In this document: positions 42,441-51,020 of the stretch, piece after piece
Layout: each line of letters begins with the position of its first letter
Position numbering within the stretch: position 1 is the stretch's first letter
Origin: Dongia deserti
Lineage (GTDB): Bacteria > Pseudomonadota > Alphaproteobacteria > Dongiales > Dongiaceae
Assembly (NCBI RefSeq): GCF_003574735.1
Contig: NZ_QORW01000003.1
Coordinates: 248,001-312,000, forward strand
Direction of reading: 5' to 3'
Length of the DNA: 64,000 nt
Made by a program: the position numbers and the translations under genes
Notes under the pieces: generated by a model
The model's input: only the letters and a program-made list of their open reading frames with translations
Told to the model about the DNA's origin: nothing
Databases searched by the model: none

Positions 42441-43136
42441 TCAGTGTGCCAGCATGTAATCCGCCAAGCTGTAGCAATGGCTGGCCTGGTAAGCGTTCCG
42501 GCCTCGGTTCATGTGCGTCAGATTGAAAGCCCGGATGGCGCGCAAGACGCGGCGCGTCGCGAGGAACTTGCCGATCGAGCGGCAGCCGCGAACCTTGATG
42601 CCGAAGATATCCTCGCCGCGCGGGAAGAAATACCCGACGTCTTCCGGCATCGCGGCGGAGCGCTCAAGAAAGGATATGTCCACCTGAGCCCGCTCGAGCG
42701 AATGGTCCGTGGTGAAATCCGAAAGATGCACCAGGAATTTCGCACGGATGCCCTCGCCGTCCGCGTAGAGTGCGAAAAGCTCCATCCAGTTCGCATTGAC
42801 GCGAACAAGCGCCTTGCCTGGGGTCGACGGCAAGCAGGAGACTGACCAGTACTGCCGCTCGGTCTTGCGCGGAATCGGGATGCAGTCGCGGCCGTAGCGT
42901 CGAAGAATCTCCAGGACCTCTTGCGCCTGCGGCCGGCGGAGCAGCTTCTCAAAGCGCGCGACGTACTTGAGACGCAACTCCGGGGAATCCGCGCGCTCGT
43001 CGGTGTCGCGCAAGATCGTCCGGCTCTGCATCCAATCGCGTTGCTCCTGGAGGTCCACCAATCGGCGAAGACCGGTAGTGCTCTGGCGACGGGTCGCGTT
43101 CACGTCAAATACCTGTAACAAGGAATCCGTGCCCAT
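42441..43136 (-). CDS. Hypothetical protein downstream of DUF763 gene
   Basis: 231 residues, no signal peptide or membrane helix. It is basic with many Arg. Segments such as ILRRYGRDCIPIPRKTERQYWSV, DISFLERSAAMPEDVGYFFP and a C-terminal ARRVLRAIRAFNLTH-like stretch (RRVLRAIRAFNLTHMNR) look ordered, but I do not recognise a family. It starts 18 bases after the DUF763 stop on the same strand, so it is probably the third gene of the dinB operon. Confidence 0.68.
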   Translation of the reverse strand: MGTDSLLQVFDVNATRRQSTTGLRRLVDLQEQRDWMQSRTILRDTDERADSPELRLKYVARFEKLLRRPQAQEVLEILRRYGRDCIPIPRKTERQYWSVSCLPSTPGKALVRVNANWMELFALYADGEGIRAKFLVHLSDFTTDHSLERAQVDISFLERSAAMPEDVGYFFPRGEDIFGIKVRGCRSIGKFLATRRVLRAIRAFNLTHMNRGRNAYQASHCYSLADYMLAH

Positions 43137-43154
43137 AAATCGGCATTCGTGTAG

Positions 43155-44414
43155 TCACAACGCGCGACTGCGGACCGCAAAAACGGCACTTGGTGGAAGT
43201 TCGTCACCAAACACACTGCGACCTCCGTATTCATGCGAGTGCGCGCGCTCATCGGCGAGAAGCGTCTCGAGAGATGGTCCCGATGCACGCCGTTCCAAGT
43301 AACGCGCCTGATCATCAAGACGCCTGAGCGCCGCCAGCTCTTCGGCATGTCCGAGCTTCGCGCGCCGCACCGCAAGTTTCATGACTTCGATCGTGCGATC
43401 GTAAACCTTCAGTGGCACCGGATACGGATGTCGATCCTTGCCGCCATGTGCCAGGGAGAACCGAGCTGGGTCGCTGAACCGATACGGTGCGCCATGGATC
43501 ACCTCAGCCACCATCGCCAACGCGCGAACAGTACGCGCGCCGACGCCAAGTACGAGCAGGAGTTCGGAAAAGTCCTTCGGCCCGCAATCGGCTGCAGCGG
43601 CCAGATTGCCGTGCAAGCGACGGGCGACCACGTCCTTGGCGCGAACGTCATGATGATCGGGCATGACCAGATGTGGCAGCACAGGTTGCGCGGCCGGCAT
43701 ACCCTTGCCCTCGGCTTTGCCGAATTCGCGGACGATCGCGTCGGGGCCGAGGTTCCGGAGAAGGTCGAGTTGGCTGTGCCGCGACAGTTCGGCTCGTCGA
43801 TCGGTGAGATTGACGATCACGCCCTGATCGACGCCGTCGATGGCGGCATGGGGCGCATCGACGAAACTCTGCAGGCCTTCGGAGAGCCAATGATACCGCC
43901 GTGCTTGCCTGCGGTCCCCGTTCATGCCCTGCTGGACGACTACCCAGCGCCCATCATCCGTCACGATGAAACCATGCAGGTAGAGATCAAAACCGTCCTG
44001 AACCGCGGCACTATCGACCTTGGCGATGAGCCGGCTCGCTTTGGCGAGCGCGGCGCCATCGACTCCCACACGATCACCGACGGCCATGAGTTCGCCCGGC
44101 GTATCGCGCGAATACCTGCCGCGGCCGCCGCAGACGTGGATGCCGAGCTCGCCGGACAGCGGCGTGAGGCCTCGCTTCAATGCGCCGAGCACGCTCGTCG
44201 TGATACCGGATGAATGCCAGTCCATGCCCATGACGGCGCCGAACGACTGGAACCAAAAGGGATGAGCGAGCCGACGGAGCAGTTCATCGCGGCCATATTC
44301 GATGACGATCGCTTCGCTGATGACGGCGCCAAGGCGCGTCATGCGATCGCCCAGCCATTTGGGCACACGACCGCCGTGAAGCGGGAGATCGGCGCTGCCG
44401 GCACGGCTGGCCAT
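43155..44414 (-). CDS. DUF763-domain protein
   Basis: 419 residues starting MASRAGSADLPLHGGRVPKWL, the conserved opening of DUF763 (PF05559). Conserved stretches include FQSFGAVMGMDWHSSGITTSV, GIHVCGGRGRYSRDTP, HHWL-type RRYHWLSE and the C-terminal AHGGKDRHPYPVPLKVYDRTI. Residues about 284-302 (ELLLVLGVGARTVRALAMV) read like the helix-hairpin-helix of base-excision glycosylases. The start overlaps the dinB stop by one base (TGATG), so the two are translationally coupled. Family function is unknown; a nucleic-acid or repair role is inferred from the motif and from dinB. Confidence 0.9.
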   Translation of the reverse strand: MASRAGSADLPLHGGRVPKWLGDRMTRLGAVISEAIVIEYGRDELLRRLAHPFWFQSFGAVMGMDWHSSGITTSVLGALKRGLTPLSGELGIHVCGGRGRYSRDTPGELMAVGDRVGVDGAALAKASRLIAKVDSAAVQDGFDLYLHGFIVTDDGRWVVVQQGMNGDRRQARRYHWLSEGLQSFVDAPHAAIDGVDQGVIVNLTDRRAELSRHSQLDLLRNLGPDAIVREFGKAEGKGMPAAQPVLPHLVMPDHHDVRAKDVVARRLHGNLAAAADCGPKDFSELLLVLGVGARTVRALAMVAEVIHGAPYRFSDPARFSLAHGGKDRHPYPVPLKVYDRTIEVMKLAVRRAKLGHAEELAALRRLDDQARYLERRASGPSLETLLADERAHSHEYGGRSVFGDELPPSAVFAVRSRAL

Positions 44415-45538
44415 CAGGTGGCCTCCGCCAGCACAGGGGCCGTCCGGCGGTGCTCGTCCCTGGCGAACAGGGGCAAATCGTCGCCAGAAAACTCTTGCTC
44501 CTCTGGGAAATTCGACACCGTGACGCCCACAAGCCGGATACCCTGAGACGGAGGTAACAGCGATCGGATCAGGTCGAGACTTGTCTGTCGCAGCAGATCG
44601 CGGTTGGTCACGGGCGCGCTGAAACTGCGGCTGCGCGTGACCTGGTGGAAATCGGCGAACTTGACCTTGACGGTCACTGTTCGGCCGAACGCCTTAGCCT
44701 TCGCACACCAGGCCCAGACCTCGTCCGCCATCGCCAGGACGCCGGCTTCGATTGGCCCTGGTTCTGTCAGGTCATCCTGGAACGTAGTCTCCGACCCGGA
44801 TGATTTGCGCGGGCGATCGGCCACCACGGGGCGATCGTCCTCGCCATGCGCAATGGCGCGATACCAAGCTGCCGACTTTCCGAAATGCTGCTGCAATAAA
44901 GACAGCGGCGCCGACCGGAGATCCGCGCCGGTCTCGATGCCGAGCTTCTGCATCTTCATCGCGGTCACGGGCCCCACGCCATGAAACTTCGCGACCGGCA
45001 ACGTTTCGACAAACGCACTGCCCATTTCCGGTGCGATCACGAACTGACCATTCGGCTTGCGGTGGTCGGAGGCGAGCTTGGCGAGGAACTTGTTGTACGA
45101 AATCCCGGCCGACGCCGTGAGCTGCGTCTCTTCAAGGATACGCGCGCGAATCTCCTTAGCAGTGGCGGAAGCGCTCGGCAGGCCGCGTCGATTTTCGGTG
45201 ACGTCGAGATAGGCTTCATCGAGCGACAGCGGCTCGACGAGGGACGTGTACTCGGCAAAGATCTGCTGAATCTGGCTCGAGACGGCCCGATAGATCTCGA
45301 AGCGCGGGGGCACGAACACGAGATCGGCGCAGAGGCGTAGTGCACTGGTCGATGGCATCGCCGAGCGGACTCCGAAAGCCCGCGCCTCATAACTTGCCGC
45401 GAGCACGACGCCGCGCTTCGCGCCGTGGCCGACCGCAACAGGCCGGCCGCGCAGCGTGGAATCGTCGCGCTGTTCGACCGACGCATAGAACGCGTCCATG
45501 TCGATGTGAATGATCTTGCGGACGGCGGTTGCGGACAT
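44414..45538 (-). CDS. dinB: DNA polymerase IV (Y-family, translesion)
   Basis: 374 residues from the ATG at 45536-45538. Y-family motifs: IIHIDMDAFYASVEQRDD with the first metal-binding Asp, VLAASYEARAFGVRSAMPS, and LSLDEAYLDVTEN with the catalytic Asp-Glu. TASAGISYNKFLAKLASDHRK and GVGPVTAMKMQKLGI (helix-hairpin-helix) follow, then the little-finger domain from about 240. No clear beta-clamp motif of QxxLF type at the very end; FARDEHRRTAPVLAE is the terminus. It performs error-prone synthesis past lesions. First gene of the operon with DUF763. Confidence 0.95.
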   Translation of the reverse strand: MSATAVRKIIHIDMDAFYASVEQRDDSTLRGRPVAVGHGAKRGVVLAASYEARAFGVRSAMPSTSALRLCADLVFVPPRFEIYRAVSSQIQQIFAEYTSLVEPLSLDEAYLDVTENRRGLPSASATAKEIRARILEETQLTASAGISYNKFLAKLASDHRKPNGQFVIAPEMGSAFVETLPVAKFHGVGPVTAMKMQKLGIETGADLRSAPLSLLQQHFGKSAAWYRAIAHGEDDRPVVADRPRKSSGSETTFQDDLTEPGPIEAGVLAMADEVWAWCAKAKAFGRTVTVKVKFADFHQVTRSRSFSAPVTNRDLLRQTSLDLIRSLLPPSQGIRLVGVTVSNFPEEQEFSGDDLPLFARDEHRRTAPVLAEAT

Positions 45539-45597
45539 GAACGAAATGTAGCAGGATGAGAACGGAAGGTGAACTACTTTTCCCGGAGCCGTGTATC

Positions 45598-46062
45598 GTG
45601 CCACGCGTAGGTCTCATCTCTGACACTCACGGTCTGTTGCGGCCCGAGGCAGTGACGTTTCTGCGCGGAAGCGATTACATCGTCCACGCCGGCGATATTG
45701 GAGAGGCCAACGTACTAGGAGAGCTCAATGCTTTGGCGCCGGTTACGGCGGTACGAGGCAACAACGACAGGGGGTCCTGGGCGGCAGCGATCCCCGAATC
45801 GCAAGTTCTCCAGGTGGACGACGTCTTTATATACGTCCTCCACAACGTGGCGGAGCTGGACCTCGATCCTGTTGCAGCCGGATTCAAGGTCGTTGTGTCG
45901 GGGCATTCGCACCAGCCGTCGGTGGAGGAGCGAGACGGAGTGTTCTATGTCAACCCCGGCAGTTCCGGTCCCCGCCGGTTCAAATTGCCGATTACGGTAG
46001 CGGAACTCGATATTGCGGGCCATTCCGTTAGAGCGCGGGTGGTGGAACTCCAAATGGCATGA
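45598..46062 (+). CDS. YfcE/MJ0936-type metallophosphoesterase
   Basis: 154 residues from the GTG at 45598, preceded by CGGAG at good spacing; an ATG at 45556 would add 14 unconserved residues and leave only 17 bases to the divergent dinB start. Motifs: LISDTHG (metal ligands Asp, His), HAGDIGE, RGNND and SGHSHQP, then NPGSSGPRRF, which is the family ending. The family comprises metal-dependent phosphodiesterases that act on small substrates; the natural substrate is unclear. It is divergent from dinB. Confidence 0.9.
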   Translation: MPRVGLISDTHGLLRPEAVTFLRGSDYIVHAGDIGEANVLGELNALAPVTAVRGNNDRGSWAAAIPESQVLQVDDVFIYVLHNVAELDLDPVAAGFKVVVSGHSHQPSVEERDGVFYVNPGSSGPRRFKLPITVAELDIAGHSVRARVVELQMA

Positions 46063-46065
46063 GCG

Positions 46066-46384
46066 GATGGCTCCGGCCAGACGTCGCCCTAGGTGCGACC
46101 GAGCCGGTTCGTAAGCCCAACAGCGTCTTGAGGCCGGGCCGGCGACGGTTGACTTCATACGACAGCTGGCGACCGGTCATGCCGCAGGGCATGATGACAT
46201 CAGTTAGCAGCAGATCGATGGCTGTTGGCTCCTCAAGAGTACCCAATGCCGATGGTCGTCCTGATTTTGCCAAGCCCTCGACGGAGTCGCCGCGAACGCA
46301 AAGTGCCGGCACACGAAGGCGCGACACTGCGTCAGCCAGCCGCGCCTTCCCTCGCGGCGTGGACCCTCGATTGCAACAGATCAA
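46066..46384 (-). pseudogene. Remnant of a response-regulator receiver domain
   Basis: Read on the minus strand, the segment gives AIDLLLTDVIMPCGMTGRQL and NRRRPGLKTLL, which match the phosphorylation-site region of receiver domains (compare [18 protein letters not shown] in the kinase at 60005). The parts before it (RLADAVSRLRVPALCVRGDS) and after it are degenerate and lack the conserved Lys segment. There is no proper start or ribosome binding site. It looks like the eroded C-terminal receiver of a hybrid kinase or stand-alone regulator, lying just beyond the GH13 gene stop. Confidence 0.55.
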
Positions 46385-48216
46385 TGCTCCTGGGTAAGGA
46401 CCAGTGCGGTATAGGGGCCGATTCCGATCGCGCCATGAAAATCCAGGCCATCGTACCTGCCCGGCTTAGCGACCATGTGATAGCCGGGATGGTTGGAGAA
46501 ATCTGAGCTGTATCCGGACCAGTCGCTGTTGAAGCGCACGCGCCAGTCGCCAGGGCGCGGAAAGCCGATCGTGTAGCTGTCGTAAGCGCGGTTGGCGAGA
46601 TTGAGCACGACAATCACGTCATCGCCAGCGCCGCCGCGGTCCCAGCGGTGAAAGGCGATCACCTTATCCGCATCATTGCAGTGGAAAACATTGACGCTGT
46701 GTCCTTGGAGGCCTGCGAACCGCGCGCGATCTCGCCGCATCCGAACCAGATCCTGATACAGTCGAAAGATCCCCACAAACCGCTGCTTCTTCGACCAGTC
46801 GAGAGGGTCTATATCCCGGAACCACTCATCCTCGAGGAACTCCTGCCCCTGGAAGATCATCGGAATTCCGGGCGCCGTAAAGACCAACACCGCACCGAGG
46901 GCCGATCGCTTCCGTGCGAACCAGCCGCCAGGGTCCTGCGACGCGATATCCTGCGGCAGACGGGCACGGCCGTTGGCGACCTCGTCGTGCGATTCTGTGT
47001 AAATCACGCGCTCGAAGGCATCACCATTGTAGCGGCTGCTGATCGCCTCACGCAGGTCCGCCATGCTTCGATCCTCATCTCGGCCGGCGATCAGGGCGCG
47101 GCGCACCGGATGAACAAAGTTTGCCGCCCACTGCGATCCAAAGCCCGCACCACCAGCATCCACATCCCGCGTCAGCCACGGATTGTCCTGCAGATCCTCC
47201 GCGATGCTGATCTTCCAGGGCCAGCGCGTGCCGATCTCGCGGTTGATCCACTGCATCAGGCTGAAACCGTCGGGCAGGGCTTGGCCCGGGTCGCCCTGGT
47301 CTCCGAAGACGGTGCGGATGTAGAGCGTCATATCCCAACGCAGACCGTCAGCGTGAAATTCATCTAGCCAGTAAAGCCCATTGTCGCGCAGGTACTGGCG
47401 AACCTCACCGCGCCCGTAATCTGGCCTGCCAGTCTCGCTCCACGGCGTCCAAGATCGCCAATCATTGTAGAAGTAGATGCCACCCTTTCCGGGCTCAAGC
47501 TCGCCGTCGAACTGCCACGTGGTCAGATCGTTCGGCCCCAGGTGGTTGTAGACGACATCGATGATGACCGCGAGTCCGAGGCCATGTGCGCCCTTGATGA
47601 AGGCCTTCAGATCATTTGCGCCGGCGTACTTGCTTTCCACGGCAAAGATGTCGCTGGGATTGTAACCCCATGAAAAGTCACCGGGGAACTCCGTGAGCGG
47701 CATAATCTGAACGGCATTCGCGCCGAGCTCGGCAACATGGGGCAAGCGCTCGATCGCCATTGCGAGATTTCCCGGTTCTCCGCCTTGCACGTCATTGAAG
47801 GTGCCGAGATGCATTTCGTAGATGACAAGTTCATTCCAGGCCGGCATCCAGAAGGCGTCGCCGGCCCAGTCAAAGCTATCGACATCGACGATGACGGAAG
47901 GCCCATTCGAATGATCAACGTCGCGCGCATAGGGATCCTTACGCTCGAGGCGCTGCGAACCATTCCAGATGACATAGCCGTATCGCTGGCCCGCGCGGGC
48001 ACCGGTGACCTCACCCGACCAATAGCCCCCGCCCTCGTGAACAAGCCGGTTACGATCATCCCCCCAATCATTAAAGTCGCCGACAACGGCGATGGCATCG
48101 GCGTTCGGGGCCCACACACGGAAGGACACCCCGCCGGGGAACAGCCGCGACCCCATTCCTGGTCTTGACGACGGCGCACCGCGCACGGGCTCAGTTGTCT
48201 CCATCATATCAAGCAT
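46381..48216 (-). CDS. GH13-family alpha-glucan enzyme with N-terminal CBM48-like domain
   Basis: 611 residues. A CBM48/E-set domain (about 20-110; VSFRVWAPNADAIAVVGDFND) precedes the GH13 barrel. Catalytic residues: nucleophile Asp295 in DGLRWDMT, acid/base Glu340 in ISIAEDLQ, and the His410-Asp411 pair in YTESHDEV. DVVYNHLGPND (220-230) is conserved region I. The domain order is that of glycogen-branching and glycosyltrehalose-hydrolase (TreZ) enzymes; the ESHDE and GIPMIFQGQEFLED motifs favour a GlgB-like enzyme, but it is shorter than typical GlgB (about 730). A second start at 48204 is possible. No glycogen or trehalose partner gene is nearby. Confidence 0.87.
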   Translation of the reverse strand: MLDMMETTEPVRGAPSSRPGMGSRLFPGGVSFRVWAPNADAIAVVGDFNDWGDDRNRLVHEGGGYWSGEVTGARAGQRYGYVIWNGSQRLERKDPYARDVDHSNGPSVIVDVDSFDWAGDAFWMPAWNELVIYEMHLGTFNDVQGGEPGNLAMAIERLPHVAELGANAVQIMPLTEFPGDFSWGYNPSDIFAVESKYAGANDLKAFIKGAHGLGLAVIIDVVYNHLGPNDLTTWQFDGELEPGKGGIYFYNDWRSWTPWSETGRPDYGRGEVRQYLRDNGLYWLDEFHADGLRWDMTLYIRTVFGDQGDPGQALPDGFSLMQWINREIGTRWPWKISIAEDLQDNPWLTRDVDAGGAGFGSQWAANFVHPVRRALIAGRDEDRSMADLREAISSRYNGDAFERVIYTESHDEVANGRARLPQDIASQDPGGWFARKRSALGAVLVFTAPGIPMIFQGQEFLEDEWFRDIDPLDWSKKQRFVGIFRLYQDLVRMRRDRARFAGLQGHSVNVFHCNDADKVIAFHRWDRGGAGDDVIVVLNLANRAYDSYTIGFPRPGDWRVRFNSDWSGYSSDFSNHPGYHMVAKPGRYDGLDFHGAIGIGPYTALVLTQEH

Positions 48217-48468
48217 GGAGCCGCTCCCGCCTCAAGTCGGAGATCGGCTATCATCGCATTTTGTCAGGATCGCGTCCATCCGGGTCGGATTGAAGAGGCC
48301 GCGACTATGCACAGCTGCGAAGCTGCTGGTCGCGCCATTGCTCAATAACTACTATGGTACGTTCTCTTTGCGGAGGAGGGATACCTAAGGGTGGTGGCAG
48401 TACGGCCTGCTCTTTTTTCGGACCGATAGGTTCTTGCCAACCATTTTCGGGACGCAGAGGAAAAGACG

Positions 48469-48927
48469 ATGACCCAATCGAAATGGAAGCATGACGGCGT
48501 TCGGGTAGTTCCTGGTGATTCGCTCGATGCGAATACAGCCCAAACTCCGGGCATGGATCGCCGCGCGGCCATTAATTACGCACGTGTCGGTGCTCAGAAA
48601 TTGTGGGTTGGCACCGTTCACATTCATCCGAATGCCAAGACGGGCGCGCACCACCACGGGCCCCTCGAAAGCGTCATTTATGTGGTACGCGGCAGGGCTC
48701 GCATGCGGTGGGGCGAGCAACTCGAATTCGTCGCTGAAGCCGGGCCCGGGGATTTCATCTATGTTCCTCCCTACGTCCCCCATCAGGAGATCAACGCCTC
48801 CCCCAACGAAGAGCTGGAATGCGTCCTGGTCCGGAGCGACGGCGAAGCAGTGGTGGTCAATCTCGACGTGGAACCGGTCGAGCGTCCAGAAACCGTCAAG
48901 TGGATTGACCCAATCCACAAGGACTGA
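48469..48927 (+). CDS. Cupin-domain protein
   Basis: 152 residues with GAGG upstream. Cupin motifs: GAHHHGPLESVIYVVRGRAR (about 59-78, with three His and Glu as metal ligands) and GPGDFIYVPPYVPHQEIN (about 93-110). The end, VVVNLDVEPVERPETVKWIDP, is not diagnostic. It is a monodomain cytoplasmic protein of unknown function; small-molecule binding or isomerase activity is usual for the fold. It is divergent from the GH13 gene, and no operon partner follows. Confidence 0.88.
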   Translation: MTQSKWKHDGVRVVPGDSLDANTAQTPGMDRRAAINYARVGAQKLWVGTVHIHPNAKTGAHHHGPLESVIYVVRGRARMRWGEQLEFVAEAGPGDFIYVPPYVPHQEINASPNEELECVLVRSDGEAVVVNLDVEPVERPETVKWIDPIHKD

Positions 48928-49011
48928 CACGACGCATCTTCTTTATGACGACTCTGCATGCCTTGCTCCGTCTGCTTGTTCCAGCAGATGAAGTTGCCGC
49001 TTTTCAATCTA

Positions 49012-50181
49012 TCAAGCGACCCTTAGTCGCCGCTCGACGAGACGGACCCAGAGGCTTGCGCCGATCGACAACAGAGCGTCATTGAAATCATAGCGCGGAT
49101 CGTGGGCGCATGCCTGATGACCGGTGTCACCTTGTCCCAGCAAGAAGTAGCAACCCGGCTTCACCTGCAGCATGTAGGAGAAATCCTCCGAGCCCATCTC
49201 AGGCGGCGGATTGCGCAAGACGTTTTCGTCTCCCACGACATCGTCGGCTACCGAGGCCATGAAATCGGCCTGTGGCGCGCTATTGATGGTTGGCGGAAAG
49301 ATCCGGTTGTACGAGCAGGTGGCGGTGGCGCCGAAGGCGGCGGCCAGCCCGTTAGCCGTGCGGCGGATGGCCGCTTCGAGGCGATCGCGCACCTCTGGAT
49401 CGAAGGTCCGGACGGTTCCGGCGATCACGGCCTGCTCGGGAATGACATTGAAGGTGCGGCCCGCACGCATCTGTGTGACTGAAACGACCGCTGGCTTGGC
49501 GGCTTCGATCTCGCGGCCGGGAATCGCTTCGAGCGCAAGGATAAGACGCGCCGCGATCGGGATAGGGTCGATAGCGAAGTGCGGCGTCGCCGCGTGGCCG
49601 CCGCGTCCGGTGATCGCGATTTCAAACTGGTCGGCACTGGCGGCCACCGCTCCGTCATAGATCACGACCTGCCCGAATGGCCGCTCGGAGTTGTGCAGCG
49701 CATAGACCTCATCCGCAGGGAAGCGCGTGAACAGTCCTTCCTCCAGCATCGCCTTCGCTCCGCCGAGCCCTTCCTCCGCGGGCTGGAACACGAAATGTAC
49801 CGTGCCCTTGAACTTCGGCTGCAAAGCGAGGCAACGGGCAGCGCCCAGCAGCATGGCGACGTGGCCATCGTGGCCACACGCATGCATCCGGCCCGGATGT
49901 CGGGATGCATAGGGATGGTCCTGCAGCTCGGTCATCGGCAGTGCATCCATGTCCGCACGGATCGTGATGGCGTCGCCAGGTCCAAGAGCACCGCGGAGCG
50001 TGCCAACCACGCCTGTGCCAGCGATCCCCGTCACCGTATCGATGCCCCAGCCGCGCAGCCTTTCGGCAATGAAGTGCGCGGTCGCATGCTCCTCGAACCC
50101 CAGCTCAGGATGGGCATGGAGGTGCCGCCGCCACTCGGTCATCTCGCTTTGAATGCCCTGGACAGACTCATTGATCTGCAT
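49012..50181 (-). CDS. M20-family amidohydrolase/aminoacylase
   Basis: 389 residues from the ATG at 50179-50181. M20D features: RRHLHAHPELGFEEHATA at the start, IRADMDALPM (metal Asp), HACGHDGHVAML (Cys102, His104), FQPAEEGLGGAKAML with Glu136/Glu137, and the dimerisation-domain GRGGHAATPH. The final MGSEDFSYMLQ supplies another ligand. It resembles hippurate hydrolases and N-acyl amino acid hydrolases. It is downstream of the PotDBC-like importer genes (32-base gap), so it may release an amino acid from an N-acyl compound taken up by that importer. Confidence 0.93.
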   Translation of the reverse strand: MQINESVQGIQSEMTEWRRHLHAHPELGFEEHATAHFIAERLRGWGIDTVTGIAGTGVVGTLRGALGPGDAITIRADMDALPMTELQDHPYASRHPGRMHACGHDGHVAMLLGAARCLALQPKFKGTVHFVFQPAEEGLGGAKAMLEEGLFTRFPADEVYALHNSERPFGQVVIYDGAVAASADQFEIAITGRGGHAATPHFAIDPIPIAARLILALEAIPGREIEAAKPAVVSVTQMRAGRTFNVIPEQAVIAGTVRTFDPEVRDRLEAAIRRTANGLAAAFGATATCSYNRIFPPTINSAPQADFMASVADDVVGDENVLRNPPPEMGSEDFSYMLQVKPGCYFLLGQGDTGHQACAHDPRYDFNDALLSIGASLWVRLVERRLRVA

Positions 50182-50213
50182 ATGGCCCCTGACGTTCCAT
50201 GGATGAATGGGCA

Positions 50214-51020
50214 CTATAACCTGGCGCCGCGCTTGCTTCGCGACTGAATCCAGCCGACGAGCCCCAGCAGGCAGGCAGAGAACGCGATGAGCAGAATGGC
50301 AGCGGCGGCTATGGCGGGGCTGACCGATTCCCGTACGCCGCTAAAGATTAGCCGCGGCAACGTGCGCTGCTCGGCCACCGACAGGAAGCTCGCCACCACC
50401 ACCTCGTCGAAAGAAATGATGAAGGCGATCAACGCTCCGGTTGCCACGCCCGGCGCGATCAGCGGCAGCAGCACGCGGACCACGGCTTGAGCATGGCCGG
50501 CGCCGAGTGAGGCGGCAGCACGCATCAAGGTGCGATCGAAGCCAGCGAGGCTGGCGGTAACCGTGGTGAGCACGACCGGAACGGCGAGCGCGGCATGGGT
50601 CAGCACCAACGACAGCCGATTTCCAACCAAGCCCAGGGTCGCATAGAACGAAAAGGATGCCACGCCGACGATGACAATCGGCGCGACCAGCGGCGCGGCG
50701 GCGACGGCATAGATCAGCTTGCGGCCTGGAAATGAGCCCCAGGCGAGGCCGATCGCCGCTAGTACGCCCATGATGGTGGCCAGCATCGTCGAGGAGACGC
50801 CGACCAGTAGCGAGTTCCACAACGCACCGACCCAGCGGGGATCGGTCACGACTTCCTCGTACCACCGCAAGGAGACCCCGGGCGTTGGAAATATCAGCGT
50901 GTTCCCGCTGGTGAGGGAAACCGGGACTATGACCAGCAAGGGCAGAAGCAGGAATGCCAGCACCAACAGGGTATGGGAATACATCGCCCAGCGCCGGACG
51001 CGTTCCGCGCGGAAGGTCAT
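50214..51020 (-). CDS. PotC-like ABC transporter permease
   Basis: 268 residues from the ATG at 51018-51020 (MTFRAERVRR), which overlaps the upstream permease stop (ATGA). Six membrane helices. The ATPase-contact EAA loop is LMRAAASLGAGHAQAVVRVLLPLIAPGV (about 165-192 of the product). ISLTSGNTLIFPTPGVSLRWYEE-type text after the first helix (VSLTSGNTLIFPTPGVSLRW) marks the PotC group. It forms one half of the channel of a polyamine-type importer whose ATPase is encoded at 55578 on the other strand. Confidence 0.92.
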   Translation of the reverse strand: MTFRAERVRRWAMYSHTLLVLAFLLLPLLVIVPVSLTSGNTLIFPTPGVSLRWYEEVVTDPRWVGALWNSLLVGVSSTMLATIMGVLAAIGLAWGSFPGRKLIYAVAAAPLVAPIVIVGVASFSFYATLGLVGNRLSLVLTHAALAVPVVLTTVTASLAGFDRTLMRAAASLGAGHAQAVVRVLLPLIAPGVATGALIAFIISFDEVVVASFLSVAEQRTLPRLIFSGVRESVSPAIAAAAILLIAFSACLLGLVGWIQSRSKRGARL

